A stretch of 64,000 nt of DNA from positions 124,001 through 188,000 of the forward strand of contig NZ_JONV01000009.1 in the NCBI RefSeq assembly GCF_000712035.1. Direction: 5' to 3'. The translations under genes were made by a program, and so were the position numbers. This DNA is from Salinicoccus luteus DSM 17002 (GTDB lineage Bacteria; Bacillota; Bacilli; Staphylococcales; Salinicoccaceae). Positions 1 through 8,611 of this stretch are shown here, one piece after another. Position 1 is the stretch's first letter, and each line of letters begins with the position of its first letter. The notes below the pieces were generated by a model. The model was not told where the DNA came from. It saw only the letters and a program-made list of their open reading frames with translations, and ran no database searches.

Positions 1-1
1 A

Positions 2-505
2 TGGGGGCTCTTCCCCCTCTACTTCACGACTGTTGGCTTGAGTGTCAGCCAGATTGGTACGATTGTAGCTGTATACCCTGCTGCGTGGGGTGTTTTCCAG
101 CTCTTTACCGGAGTGTTGAGCGATAGGCTGGGGCGGAAAAAACTCATCACTTACGGAATGTGGACGCAGGCTGCCGCGTTGTGGTTCATTCTGGCTGTAG
201 AGAGTTATCCCCTTTGGATGATAGGCGCCATACTGCTTGGTATCGGAACAGCGATGGTCTATCCGACACTGCAGGCGGCCATCAGTGATGTTGCCGCTCC
301 GGGATGGCGGGCTTCCTCCATGGGGGTATACCGGTTCTGGAGGGACAGCGGGTATGCTTTTGGTGCAATACTGGCGGGCATCATTGCGGACTTCATGGGT
401 GTTACATGGGCAATCGGACTGGTGGCACTGATGCCATTCATCGCAGGCTTGATGTCCCGGTTCCGACTCGAGGAAACTCTGAAGCCGAGTAATAGGAAAC
501 AGTAA
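2..505 (+). CDS. MFS transporter, C-terminal part (truncated by window edge)
   Basis: The reading frame is open from base 2, so the 5' part of the gene lies outside the window. About 167 residues remain, with roughly five hydrophobic segments. Near the start is a cytoplasmic loop motif D-R-L-G-R-K-K, typical of the major facilitator superfamily loop after helix 8 (or 2), followed by helices ending in a short polar tail. It would be a proton-coupled membrane transporter. Substrate cannot be told from this part; the closing run of helices suggests the second half of a 12-helix protein. Confidence 0.8.
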   Translation, partial: WGLFPLYFTTVGLSVSQIGTIVAVYPAAWGVFQLFTGVLSDRLGRKKLITYGMWTQAAALWFILAVESYPLWMIGAILLGIGTAMVYPTLQAAISDVAAPGWRASSMGVYRFWRDSGYAFGAILAGIIADFMGVTWAIGLVALMPFIAGLMSRFRLEETLKPSNRKQ

Positions 506-633
506 CCAATGCATTGCTTTGGATGGATTGGTTTTTTAATTCACCAATAATCTAATGGACTGGGATATTGAATGCTATAACCTATGAAATATAGGGAAAT
601 GAAAAGGGAATAAACAACAGGAGGCGGAGGAAC

Positions 634-1833
634 ATGCGGCATCTGTACTACCGAACATATCAGAAGGTCATGAAGCCCACCATAAAATATATGCCCTGGA
701 GAACCCCATTGGTCTTTGAAGGAGTACACAGTCTGGACCGTCTGCCTGGGCTCGTCAGTGCTGCCGGCATAAGAAGGCTGTTCATCGTTACCGATAAGGG
801 GATACTGGAAACGGGTCTCATGGACAGGACGATGGAACAGCTTGAAATGAGGGGCATCCGCTGTACCGTCTATAGTGATACTGCGTCCAACCCCGATGTT
901 CAGAACGTGGAAGCGGCAGTGCTTCAGTATCATGACCAGCAATGTGAAGGGATTGTGGCTTTCGGTGGCGGTTCGGCAATGGATTGTGCAAAATGTGTGG
1001 GTGCCAGAGTTGCCCGGCCTGAAAAAACTCTATCCGACATGCGTGGTGTCTTTAAGGTGAGGAAGAACATGCCGCCTTTTTTTGCGGTGCCGACCACTTC
1101 CGGTACAGGAAGTGAAGGTACTCTGGCCGCTGTCATTTCAAACAGGGACACGAGGGACAAATATGCTCTGATGGATACTTCGCTTATTCCTCATGTGGCC
1201 ATAATCGATCCATTTCTTACATTGGACCTTCCTCAAGGGGTTACTGCAATGACAGGGATGGATGCACTGACCCATGCAGTGGAATCATATATTGGCAGGA
1301 GCAGCACCCGGCAAACGGAAGCATATGCCAAAGAGGCAGTGGCGCTCATATTCGGCAATCTTGAAGCAGCATATGACAATGGACATGACCTGCAGGCGAG
1401 GGAAGGCATGCAGCAGGCCGCCTTGAAGGCAGGACTGGCATTCACGCGTGCCTATGTCGGTAATATCCATGCGATTGCACATACCCTGGGCGGGTTTTAT
1501 AATATCCCTCACGGTCTGGCTAACGCCGTTATAATGCCGCACGTACTCGAATACTACGGGAATGCGGTGCACAAACCGCTTTCAGAACTGGCGGATATTG
1601 CAAGGGTTGGATGCTTGACGGATACTGAACAGATGAAGGCGGCGGCGTTCATTGGAGCAGTCAGAAGGCTGAATGAAAAGATGGGTCTGCCGGACAGGAT
1701 AGAAGGAATAAAAGAGAGGGATATTCCTGATATGGTGGAAAATGCCTATCATGAAGCGAATCCTCTCTATCCTGTGCCGGTGATTTTTGACAGGTCTGAC
1801 TTCGAGAATATCTATCATGAAATCAGAAAATGA
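634..1833 (+). CDS. Iron-containing alcohol dehydrogenase
   Basis: This is a group III (iron-dependent) alcohol dehydrogenase of 399 residues, the usual family length. The NAD-binding loop GGGSAMDCAK is at residues 111-120, the S/T-G-T-G-S-E turn at about 156-161, and the probable metal ligands are D210, H214, H279 and H293, with the family spacing. A good ribosome site (AGGAGG at 620-625) supports the ATG at 634. It is convergent with the dihydroxyacetone kinase operon and shares a hairpin with it. Substrate could be a short alcohol, 1,3-propanediol or glycerol; the neighbouring dha genes hint at C3 polyols, which is inference. Confidence 0.88.
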   Translation: MRHLYYRTYQKVMKPTIKYMPWRTPLVFEGVHSLDRLPGLVSAAGIRRLFIVTDKGILETGLMDRTMEQLEMRGIRCTVYSDTASNPDVQNVEAAVLQYHDQQCEGIVAFGGGSAMDCAKCVGARVARPEKTLSDMRGVFKVRKNMPPFFAVPTTSGTGSEGTLAAVISNRDTRDKYALMDTSLIPHVAIIDPFLTLDLPQGVTAMTGMDALTHAVESYIGRSSTRQTEAYAKEAVALIFGNLEAAYDNGHDLQAREGMQQAALKAGLAFTRAYVGNIHAIAHTLGGFYNIPHGLANAVIMPHVLEYYGNAVHKPLSELADIARVGCLTDTEQMKAAAFIGAVRRLNEKMGLPDRIEGIKERDIPDMVENAYHEANPLYPVPVIFDRSDFENIYHEIRK

Positions 1834-1867
1834 AAAACTCCCGCAATCCTATCGATGGTTGCGGGAG
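1833..1867 (-). terminator. Terminator between the alcohol dehydrogenase gene and dhaM
   Basis: The hairpin arms CTCCCGCAA and TTGCGGGAG (1838-1867) are followed by a T-run on the minus strand, so it mainly ends the dhaKLM transcript. The same stem could also stop the convergent alcohol dehydrogenase transcript. Confidence 0.75.
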
Positions 1868-1879
1868 CAGTATTAGTCT

Positions 1880-2242
1880 CTACTTTTTCATGGTCTTGAG
1901 CTTTTCGAGAATATCTTCCGTCGAGGAACCTACACTGTTCTCAACGGCAGCGAGAAAGCTGCCTTCAACTATTGGTGATTCTGAAATATGTAGTTGATGT
2001 GGACCATCATACATTTCTACGGCCATTTCAAGGTTCATCCTACTCGAGCCGATATCATAGAAACAGACGGTATCATCCCCTATTTTTTCAAGCATATCGT
2101 TGATCTGGTCGACATTTGTGCCGATGCCGCCATCGACGCCCCCCGAGGCATGGATGACGGTATCGCCTGCCATCTGGGAAACGAGGGAACGTGTGCCTTC
2201 TGCAATTTCGCTGCTGTGGCTGATGATGAGGATCTCAGTCAT
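1880..2242 (-). CDS. dhaM: PTS-dependent dihydroxyacetone kinase phosphotransferase subunit DhaM
   Basis: DhaM passes phosphate from the PTS protein HPr to ADP bound on DhaL. The 120-residue protein is only the mannose-type EIIA domain, as in other Firmicutes, without the HPr and EI-like domains of the E. coli form. The motif I-I-S-H-S-S places the phosphorylated histidine at residue 9, and a glycine-rich G-G-V-D-G-G-I-G-T stretch follows. Its start overlaps the end of dhaL by four bases, so the two are translationally coupled. Last gene of the dhaKLM operon. Confidence 0.93.
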   Translation of the reverse strand: MTEILIISHSSEIAEGTRSLVSQMAGDTVIHASGGVDGGIGTNVDQINDMLEKIGDDTVCFYDIGSSRMNLEMAVEMYDGPHQLHISESPIVEGSFLAAVENSVGSSTEDILEKLKTMKK

Positions 2243-2826
2243 TTTTCAACACCTTCTCCCAGTGCGTGAATGATATAGACGGCACTTTGTGCTCCGGGAT
2301 CAATCGTCCCCTTGGACTTCTCCTTGAAGTAGGCAGCACGTCCTTTTGTCGCAATCATATCCTTCGTCTCCTCAGCCAGCTGCTGAAGATCTTCCAGGCT
2401 GAGTGACCCTTTCTCCCGAAACAGATCGGCGGATTTCGAAATGACGTCGTACATCGTCTTTTCGCCGCCCTCCACCTTGCCTTTCTCAGCAACTGTCCTA
2501 TCAAACACCTCCAGCATTTCCATCAGGTTTTCTCCGTCTATTTCCTCTTTGGCCACCTCGCTCATCTTGACGAAGCTGAAGCCATAAAGTGGCCCACTCG
2601 CACCCCCGATGGAGCTCATCAGCGTCATGCCTGTCTGCTTGAGGATATCCTGTGTCGAACCGGCAGAAACTTTATCATTCACCGCTGAAAATCCGCGCTT
2701 CATGTTGACGCCGTGGTCCCCATCGCCGATTTCACGATCAAGCCCCGTCAGTTCGCTTTCCTTTTCGTCGAAGATGGATTTTAACCCATGCATTTGTTCA
2801 AGTAATTTTTCGGCGTTCATTTCCAT
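2239..2826 (-). CDS. dhaL: Dihydroxyacetone kinase ADP-binding subunit DhaL
   Basis: DhaL holds ADP as a permanent cofactor that is rephosphorylated by DhaM and then donates phosphate to dihydroxyacetone on DhaK. The magnesium-binding aspartates sit in L-D-R-E-I-G-D-G-D-H-G, at D30, D35 and D37, followed by the conserved G-A-S-G-P-L-Y-G segment near residue 85-92. The length of 195 residues is normal. It lies six bases after dhaK and overlaps dhaM, so the three form one operon. Product would be dihydroxyacetone phosphate for glycolysis. Confidence 0.95.
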   Translation of the reverse strand: MEMNAEKLLEQMHGLKSIFDEKESELTGLDREIGDGDHGVNMKRGFSAVNDKVSAGSTQDILKQTGMTLMSSIGGASGPLYGFSFVKMSEVAKEEIDGENLMEMLEVFDRTVAEKGKVEGGEKTMYDVISKSADLFREKGSLSLEDLQQLAEETKDMIATKGRAAYFKEKSKGTIDPGAQSAVYIIHALGEGVEK

Positions 2827-2832
2827 TGCCTC

Positions 2833-3798
2833 CTATTTGAAATACTTGGATCCTGTATCTGCCTCGAGCGCTTCAAGGATTTCATCGTCTTCATCAAGTA
2901 TGGTCAATGAGAACCCTTGCATGTCGAGTGCTGTCATGTAGTCTCCGACAAGCAGCTTTGAGACTGTGATGCCACGGTCATTCAATGCCTCCATCACATA
3001 CTTTGTTACGATGCTGAGTTCACTTTCCGGTGTTGCCCCCATGCCATTGACCATAACAATCAGGCGGGAGCCGTCGGTATGCTTGAATAGTTCATCAAGC
3101 AGCCGATTGACAATCTTGTCGACGCCCTCCGCCTTTTCCCGGGAAATGCCTTTTTCCCCATGGATGCCGATACCGATTTCCATTTCATCTTCTGCGAGAT
3201 CGAAGCCGTACTCTCCGGTCGTCGGTACAAGGCAGGGGTGGATGGCCATGCCGATGGAATAGAGTGTGGACATCATCCCTTTCACTTTCTCTACGATGTC
3301 ATCGAGCGAAGCACCCTGTTCTGCGAGATGGCCTGCGTATTTATGGACGACTACAGTTCCGGCCACACCACGTCTCTGCTCTTCATTATCAATTGAAACA
3401 TCATCCCTGACAATCACTGAAGCGACATTGTGTCCTTCCGCTTCCGCCATTTCCTGCGCCATTTCGAAATTCATGACATCCCCGCTGTAGTTTTTGATGA
3501 TCAGCAGGACACCATCTCCATTATCCACCGCTTTTATCGCGGCAAGCACCTTATCCGGTGTCGGGGAGGTGAATACTTCGCCACAGACTGCGGCATCGAG
3601 CATACCTTGTGCCACATATCCTGCATGGGCAGGCTCATGTCCACTGCCCCCTCCTGAAACAAGTGCTACACCGCTGCTTTTCTTCTCTTTCCTTACCACT
3701 ACGGTATCTTCGATGATCTCAATCTCCGGGTCCCGGTGCTTCAGACCGTCAAGCATGTCAGATAGAAAGCGTTCCTTGTCGTTGATCAGTTTTTTCAC
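2833..3798 (-). CDS. dhaK: Dihydroxyacetone kinase substrate-binding subunit DhaK
   Basis: DhaK binds dihydroxyacetone as a covalent hemiaminal on histidine. The 321-residue sequence has the G-G-G-S-G-H-E-P-A-H motif (residues 49-58, H54 being the general base), D107 in K-N-Y-S-G-D, and the covalent histidine at H213 in G-I-G-I-H-G-E-K-G. Translation begins at a GTG (3796-3798) with a clear AAGGGGG ribosome site. A perfect 14-bp palindrome lies just upstream (3819-3832) and may be an operator. It heads dhaKLM and follows the aldehyde dehydrogenase gene on the same strand. Confidence 0.95.
   Translation of the reverse strand: MKKLINDKERFLSDMLDGLKHRDPEIEIIEDTVVVRKEKKSSGVALVSGGGSGHEPAHAGYVAQGMLDAAVCGEVFTSPTPDKVLAAIKAVDNGDGVLLIIKNYSGDVMNFEMAQEMAEAEGHNVASVIVRDDVSIDNEEQRRGVAGTVVVHKYAGHLAEQGASLDDIVEKVKGMMSTLYSIGMAIHPCLVPTTGEYGFDLAEDEMEIGIGIHGEKGISREKAEGVDKIVNRLLDELFKHTDGSRLIVMVNGMGATPESELSIVTKYVMEALNDRGITVSKLLVGDYMTALDMQGFSLTILDEDDEILEALEADTGSKYFK
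3134..3147. other. Candidate Noc-binding site
   Basis: The 14 bases TTTTCCCGGGAAAT match the nucleoid-occlusion protein Noc consensus ATTTCCCGGGAAAT at 13 of 14 positions. The site lies inside dhaK, as many Noc sites lie in coding sequence. Function is inferred from the match alone. Confidence 0.45.
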
Positions 3799-3818
3799 AA
3801 TTCAATCCCCCTTTATCC

Positions 3819-3832
3819 TATACATATGTATA
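3819..3832. promoter_or_regulatory. Perfect palindrome upstream of dhaK
   Basis: TATACATATGTATA is a perfect 14-bp inverted repeat 21 bases before the dhaK start codon. It could be a binding site for a dimeric repressor or activator of the kinase operon. No regulator gene is adjacent. Confidence 0.4.
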
Positions 3833-3858
3833 CCCCAATCCGGGGAGGATTGGGGTAT
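3833..3858. terminator. Hairpin between aldehyde dehydrogenase and dhaK
   Basis: The arms CCCCAATCC and GGATTGGGG form a GC-rich stem. The T-run is on the plus-strand side, so on the minus strand, where the flanking genes lie, it may act as a weak terminator, processing site or RNA stabiliser between the two genes. Confidence 0.5.
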
Positions 3859-3868
3859 TTTTGGAAAA

Positions 3869-5296
3869 TTATTTGAAATAACCTTTGATTGCTTTGACTT
3901 CGAGGAACTCCTCGATGCCGTAGTCGCCCCATTCGCGGCCGATACCGGACTGTTTATAGCCGCCGAATGGAAGGTCTTTGCGTCCGCCTGCACCATTGAT
4001 TTCGACTGTGCCCGCTTCGATGCGGCGGGCGACGTCCGTGAGGGTCTCCATATCTTCGCCATAGACATAGCCTGCAAGGCCGTATTTAGTATCGTTCGCA
4101 ATTTCAATCGCTTCATCAAGGTCTTCATAGGTGATGACGGACATCACCGGCCCGAAAATCTCCTCCTGTGCGATGACCATATCATTTTCAACATCGGAGA
4201 AGATGGTCGGCTTTACAAAGAATCCCTTGTCGAGGCCATCCGGCTGTCCGGCGCCGCCGTGGAAGAGTGTTGCACCTTCCTCTGTCCCTTTTTCAATATA
4301 GGACTGTACAGTATCAAACTGCTTACGGCTGACCAGAGGACCGACAGCAGTCCCCTCTTTACGCGGGTCCCCGACTTTCACCTGCTCCATTTCCTTTTTC
4401 GCAGCTTCAAGAAATGCCTCCTTCATGGATTCCGGAACCAGAGTCCGGGTGCCGGCCGTACATACTTGGCCGGTATTATGGACGACCTTTTTGACGGCGA
4501 TTTTGGCGGCCTCTTCGACATCCGCATCATCGAGGATGATGAGCGGTGATTTTCCACCGAGTTCGAGAGAGACCTTCTTGAAGTCCCTGCTTGCCTTCTC
4601 CATGATTTTGGAACCTGTGGGACCGGAACCGGTGAATGACATCATACGGACTTTCGGATGTTCACTGAGCGGGTTCCCTACACCTTCGCCGTCGCCATTC
4701 ACGAGGTTGAATACGCCTTTCGGCACCCCGGCAGCCTCGAAGATTTCAGCGAGGATGATGGCTGCGAAAGGTGTCTCCTCTGAAGGTTTCATCACTACAG
4801 GACTGCCTGCTGCAAAGGCAGCGGACAGTTTCAGTGCCGTCTGGTTCGTCGGGAAGTTCCACGGGGTGATGAGCCCTGAAACCCCAATCGCTTCCTTGAC
4901 TACGAGATGATCACCGCGCTGCTCCTCGAATTCGAATGTATCCAGGGCATCCCTTGCGGCTGTGAAGTGGTTGAGCCCAGCCTGATAGTGCGTCTTTTCC
5001 GACATCTCGAGCGGGGAACCAAGTTCATCTGTAATCGCCTCGATCAAGTCTTCTTTGCGATTTTCGTACGCCTTCACAATCCTGTCCAGCATTTCACGTC
5101 TTTCCTCTACAGGTGTATGGCGGAATTCAAGATAGACGGAGTGTGCGGCTTCTACGGCCCTGTCGACATCTTCAGCATTGCCTTTGGCGATCTTGCCGAA
5201 GGCTTCACCGTTTGCCGGATTGATGACATCGATTGTTTCTCCACTTGCACTTTCCACCCATTCGCCGTTTATATACTGTTTCGTATGATTTCTCAT
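3869..5296 (-). CDS. Aldehyde dehydrogenase (NAD(P)+)
   Basis: This 475-residue enzyme of the ALDH superfamily oxidises aldehydes to acids. It shows P-W-N-F (N147, oxyanion hole), F-T-G-S nucleotide loop at 221-224, the general base E245 in L-E-L-G-G-K-S, and the nucleophile C279 in [11 protein letters not shown]. The P-F-G-G-Y-K-Q-S-G motif is near the C terminus. The ATG at 5294-5296 has an AAAGGGG ribosome site. It precedes dhaKLM on the same strand with a hairpin between, so partial co-transcription is possible. Substrate is unknown. Confidence 0.92.
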   Translation of the reverse strand: MRNHTKQYINGEWVESASGETIDVINPANGEAFGKIAKGNAEDVDRAVEAAHSVYLEFRHTPVEERREMLDRIVKAYENRKEDLIEAITDELGSPLEMSEKTHYQAGLNHFTAARDALDTFEFEEQRGDHLVVKEAIGVSGLITPWNFPTNQTALKLSAAFAAGSPVVMKPSEETPFAAIILAEIFEAAGVPKGVFNLVNGDGEGVGNPLSEHPKVRMMSFTGSGPTGSKIMEKASRDFKKVSLELGGKSPLIILDDADVEEAAKIAVKKVVHNTGQVCTAGTRTLVPESMKEAFLEAAKKEMEQVKVGDPRKEGTAVGPLVSRKQFDTVQSYIEKGTEEGATLFHGGAGQPDGLDKGFFVKPTIFSDVENDMVIAQEEIFGPVMSVITYEDLDEAIEIANDTKYGLAGYVYGEDMETLTDVARRIEAGTVEINGAGGRKDLPFGGYKQSGIGREWGDYGIEEFLEVKAIKGYFK

Positions 5297-5382
5297 TATG
5301 ACATTCCCCTTTATTGTTTTTATCCCATATACTCTATCCTATATGTGCTGCTTCTAATCATCAGGAGGGCGTTGAATATGGT

Positions 5383-5417
5383 AAAAAACAGGGTGCATCT
5401 TTACAGACACACCCTGC
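5383..5417 (-). terminator. Terminator of the YeeE/TsuA gene
   Basis: On the minus strand CAGGGTG and CACCCTG arms are followed by six T residues, a standard intrinsic terminator just after the stop codon at 5425. Confidence 0.85.
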
Positions 5418-5424
5418 TCTCATA

Positions 5425-6678
5425 TCAGCATACGGAGTCATTGGATTTTGGCACGGAAAGTCCGAAAAGAGGACGAAGATAGAGTGCCAGGAATGTACCG
5501 GCAAGCGCCAGTATGCCCCAGATATATCCATGCATGCTGAAGGAGGCGATGCCTCCGAAATAGGCGCCTATGTTGCATCCGAATGCAAGACGGGCACCAT
5601 AGCCCATCAGCAGTCCGCCAATGACGGAGGCTGAAAAGTTGCCCAAGGTGATTTTCGTGAATTTGAACAGACCGCCTGCTGCAGATGCAATGAATGCACC
5701 CAGGATGACGCCGAAGTTGAGGACGGTCGTCGTATCGGCGAATATCGAGGATTGGAGTGCAGTGGCATTCGCTCCCTGCCAGTAGCCCCACTCTGCGACA
5801 TCGATACCGAAGAAATTCGCCACTTTGGATCCCCATAGCGCAAATGCGGAAGTAATGCCCCATGGCTGACCCCGTGTCATCAGTGTCAGTGCGTTAAGCA
5901 CCGCAAGCGCGATGGCCGCAGCAAACAGTGGCCATGAGCCCCTGACCAGACGCTTCCATCCGCGTGAAGTAGGAAGTGGTGCCATTTTTGGCGCGTTCCT
6001 CTTCTTTTCGATGATGATCGTGGCCAGTGCAATCAAACCGAATATTATGAGGGATACAATCCATGCACCCCCATAGCCGAGGCCGGTGGATGTTGCGAGT
6101 GAAATGGGTTCGAATGAAGGCATCTCCTCCGTCCAGAATGGCAGGTGATATGCGCCCATTGTTGCACCGACAATGAAGAATATCAGTGTGATGAACATGA
6201 CGGTACGGCCGCCCCCGATGGCATAGAGCGTGCCGGATGCACAGCCGCCGCCAAGCTGCATGCCGATGCCGAACATGAACGCACCGACAAGCAGGCTTAC
6301 ACCGACCGGAGAAACATAGCCGGAGACATCCTGGCCGAAGAAGGACGTGCCGAAGGCCAGAATGGGTGCAAATAACGTCACTGCCACAGCCAGCATCAGC
6401 ATATGGGCACGCATCGCCTGTCCGTTGCCCACGGACATCATGCGCCTGAAGGCCGAAGTGAAGCCGAACCGGGCGTGAAATAGTGTGAAACCGAGCAGCA
6501 GGCCAATGATCATCAGCATGGGCTGCATCATCGACTGTGTGGCCGCCAAGTATAGAAATAGTACAAAACTGACTGCAATACCGCCGCCAACCAGTGCTTT
6601 CTGGGGCGGACTCAAAGCAAGTGAATCACGTCTTACCGGATCCCTTGCTTCATTAACGGGTTGAACTCTTGTGGTCAT
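5425..6678 (-). CDS. YeeE/YedE family sulfur (thiosulfate) transporter
   Basis: This 417-residue integral membrane protein belongs to the YeeE/YedE family, whose TsuA members take up thiosulfate. Two half-repeats carry the family cysteine motifs: G-G-G-C-A-S-G-T in the first half and F-G-C-N-I-G-A-Y in the second, which in TsuA relay the substrate through hydrogen bonds. About ten hydrophobic segments are visible. The ATG has an AAAAGGAG ribosome site. It stands alone between two terminators, without a TusA-like partner next door. Thiosulfate as substrate is inferred from the family; it suits the sulfur-rich content of this window. Confidence 0.85.
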   Translation of the reverse strand: MTTRVQPVNEARDPVRRDSLALSPPQKALVGGGIAVSFVLFLYLAATQSMMQPMLMIIGLLLGFTLFHARFGFTSAFRRMMSVGNGQAMRAHMLMLAVAVTLFAPILAFGTSFFGQDVSGYVSPVGVSLLVGAFMFGIGMQLGGGCASGTLYAIGGGRTVMFITLIFFIVGATMGAYHLPFWTEEMPSFEPISLATSTGLGYGGAWIVSLIIFGLIALATIIIEKKRNAPKMAPLPTSRGWKRLVRGSWPLFAAAIALAVLNALTLMTRGQPWGITSAFALWGSKVANFFGIDVAEWGYWQGANATALQSSIFADTTTVLNFGVILGAFIASAAGGLFKFTKITLGNFSASVIGGLLMGYGARLAFGCNIGAYFGGIASFSMHGYIWGILALAGTFLALYLRPLFGLSVPKSNDSVC

Positions 6679-6745
6679 CTATAAGACTCCTTTTCTTATT
6701 GAATTGCTAGGATTAGAATATTATAGAATATCATAGTGCTTTAGT

Positions 6746-6776
6746 CAAAAATAAAAGACGGCCGACAAGGCCGTCT
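6746..6776 (-). terminator. Terminator of the luciferase-like oxidoreductase gene
   Basis: AGACGGCC and GGCCGTCT arms (6756-6776) are followed on the minus strand by TTTTATTTTTG. This is a clear intrinsic terminator that also separates the gene from the downstream transporter. Confidence 0.88.
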
Positions 6777-6789
6777 GTTCATGAGGAGT

Positions 6790-7794
6790 TTAAAGTGTAT
6801 TGGATTTTTGTGCATCATGTATTGTATGTACGGGCGCCAGTGCTTGAATCGTCTCATGCCGTAGGGCTGCATCATGCGTCGGCAGGTGGAACATCAGTTC
6901 ATCGATTCCCGTTTTGGATGCTATTTCCTCGAGTGTCGAGAGGACTTCCGCTGCCGTTCCGGCGACGATATGCGGTTCGATGATTTCCACATCCACCTGT
7001 CCAGAAGTCGTCGAAAGCAGTTCATCCGCTTTGTCCTCGCTCCCCACGCGGAGTACCCTGCCGTCCTGGAAGGTCAATTTGAAGATCCTGTTCCGGCTGA
7101 TGATTTTCTCCTGGGTGGAGGTGTCGTCCGTAACGATGACGGAAAGCGCGGCGATAAACCTCCCTGTCCCATTGTGCGCCCGGAAGGTTCCGATGCTTTC
7201 TTCGAGCAGCCGTTCATTATTGGTGATGAAGTGTGCGTAGATGAAATGGGCACCCTCCTCTGCTGCGAACCTCGCTGAAGAGGGACTCGAGCCTAGCAGA
7301 AAAAGATCCGGCGGATGGGAGGTGTCCGGTGAGGTCTTCAACCCATCCCATTCCTCCGTGGGCTCCTGGGACAGGAACCGCTTGAGGTCCCTGAACTTCC
7401 TGTCGAAGGAGATGGCATCTTCGCGCAGTCCATGTTGCAATGCCTGTGTCGACAACGGCAGTCCACCAGGTGCTTTCCCAACCCCCAGATCTACGCGGCC
7501 GGCGCCCAGGTGCTGCATAAGTTGGAATTGTTCTGCAACTTTAAAGGGGTTATAATGTTGAAGCATCACTCCCCCGGAACCGATATGCATCTGTTCTGTA
7601 TGGGCGAGCAGGTGTGATATCATAATTTCCGGTGCTGTGCCTGCAAGATTCTCATCATTGTGGTGCTCGGCGACAAAATAACGCCGATATCCGAGGCTGT
7701 CCGCCCGGATGGCAAGGTCTACGGTATCCTGCAGGGAAGCTGCGACTGTATGGCCATCGAGCACAGGGCTCTGGTTCAGAATACTGAAATCCAT
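6790..7794 (-). CDS. LLM-class flavin-dependent oxidoreductase
   Basis: The 334-residue protein is a bacterial luciferase-like monooxygenase of the MsnO8-type group. The N terminus has the conserved M-D-F-S-I-L-N-Q-S-P start, then the R-Y-F-V-A-E-H-H-N flavin-site motif near 38-46, G-S-G-G-V-M-L-Q-H-Y near 73-82 and G-A-G-R-V-D-L-G-V-G-K-A-P-G-G near 96-110. These enzymes use reduced FMN to oxidise small organic molecules or thioethers. It is a single-gene unit with its own terminator. The substrate is unknown. Confidence 0.88.
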   Translation of the reverse strand: MDFSILNQSPVLDGHTVAASLQDTVDLAIRADSLGYRRYFVAEHHNDENLAGTAPEIMISHLLAHTEQMHIGSGGVMLQHYNPFKVAEQFQLMQHLGAGRVDLGVGKAPGGLPLSTQALQHGLREDAISFDRKFRDLKRFLSQEPTEEWDGLKTSPDTSHPPDLFLLGSSPSSARFAAEEGAHFIYAHFITNNERLLEESIGTFRAHNGTGRFIAALSVIVTDDTSTQEKIISRNRIFKLTFQDGRVLRVGSEDKADELLSTTSGQVDVEIIEPHIVAGTAAEVLSTLEEIASKTGIDELMFHLPTHDAALRHETIQALAPVHTIHDAQKSNTL

Positions 7795-7912
7795 CTCATC
7801 ACTCCTAGGGGTTAATTGTCAGAATATAATTAGTAATACTATAGAGGAAAAGTATTAAAGTCAACCATTCATACTAAAATGATAGGAATACATATAGGAA
7901 GTTGGAATCCAT

Positions 7913-8485
7913 GTGGCAAAACTATACTATCGATACGGAACGATGCAGAGCAACAAAAGCAATCAGATCATCACAACACACCACCAATATACGACCCAGG
8001 GCAAACAGTGCCTGGCCTACTCCACCCCGATAGACACCCGGAGCGGCCATAAGAGGATCAAATCGAGGATCGGCCTTGAACTGGTGTGCGAGTACATTAC
8101 AGAAAACATCTATGAAGAGGTGAAAGCAATCCATGAAAAGGACAGGGTGCATGCGGTCGTGGTGGATGAGGCACAGTTCCTCTCAAGGGCGGACGTCCAC
8201 CGACTGAGCGACATCGCCGATGTGCTCGATATTCCGGTCATCTGCTTCGGACTGAAGACGGACTTCCGCAACCATCTGTTCGAGGGCAGCCGGGTACTGC
8301 TGGAACTTTCCGATGCTATTGACGAACTGAAGACCATCTGCCAGTTCTGCAACAAGAAGGCGACGCTCAATATGCGGCTTTTGAATGGCGTGCCGACCAA
8401 CATTGGCGAAACGATACAGATTGGAGACGAAGAGTATGTGCCCGTCTGCAGGAAGTGCTACAAGGAAAGGCTGGAGCTTGTATAA
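7913..8485 (+). CDS. tdk: Thymidine kinase, with a non-canonical P-loop
   Basis: Phosphorylates thymidine to dTMP in salvage. The 190-residue sequence matches the E. coli/streptococcal type II thymidine kinase branch rather than the usual staphylococcal one: V-V-V-D-E-A-Q-F-L as Walker B, F-G-L-K-T-D-F lasso region, and a zinc site from C-Q-F-C and C-R-K-C. The P-loop reads G-T-M-Q-S-N-K-S, where the family has G-x-x-x-x-G-K-S/T, so the last glycine is replaced by asparagine. The start is GTG at 7913 after a weak AGGAAG site; an overlapping ATG at 7911 is in another frame. Confidence 0.88.
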   Translation: MAKLYYRYGTMQSNKSNQIITTHHQYTTQGKQCLAYSTPIDTRSGHKRIKSRIGLELVCEYITENIYEEVKAIHEKDRVHAVVVDEAQFLSRADVHRLSDIADVLDIPVICFGLKTDFRNHLFEGSRVLLELSDAIDELKTICQFCNKKATLNMRLLNGVPTNIGETIQIGDEEYVPVCRKCYKERLELV

Positions 8486-8525
8486 ATGTCTGGTGGGGTG
8501 TTTCATTAAAAGAAATCCAGCAGTG

Positions 8526-8554
8526 CTTTAATCATCTTTTAATTTTTCATTAAC
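8526..8554 (+). promoter_or_regulatory. Triple 11-bp-phased repeat upstream of PepSY lipoprotein gene
   Basis: CTTTAAT (8526), TTTTAAT (8537) and CATTAAC (8548) start exactly 11 bases apart, each a 7-mer with a 4-base spacer. Such direct repeats are how OmpR/PhoB-type regulators bind. A nearly identical array lies upstream of the response regulator at 9307-9335. Confidence 0.6.
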
Positions 8555-8611
8555 CGTCCTCTATTGATGGCTTCCTATAATGAGGTTACAAACATTAAGG
8601 AGGCGTTATGA

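Noticed and set aside
3494-4549. 351-residue plus-strand ORF
   Set aside because: It is the antisense shadow of dhaK and the aldehyde dehydrogenase gene, which have clear catalytic motifs.
5378-5482. 34-codon plus-strand ORF with AGGAGG and ATG just upstream of the tsuA-type gene's 3' end
   Set aside because: It runs antisense through the terminator and the 3' end of the transporter gene; its composition mirrors that gene. The ribosome site looks coincidental.
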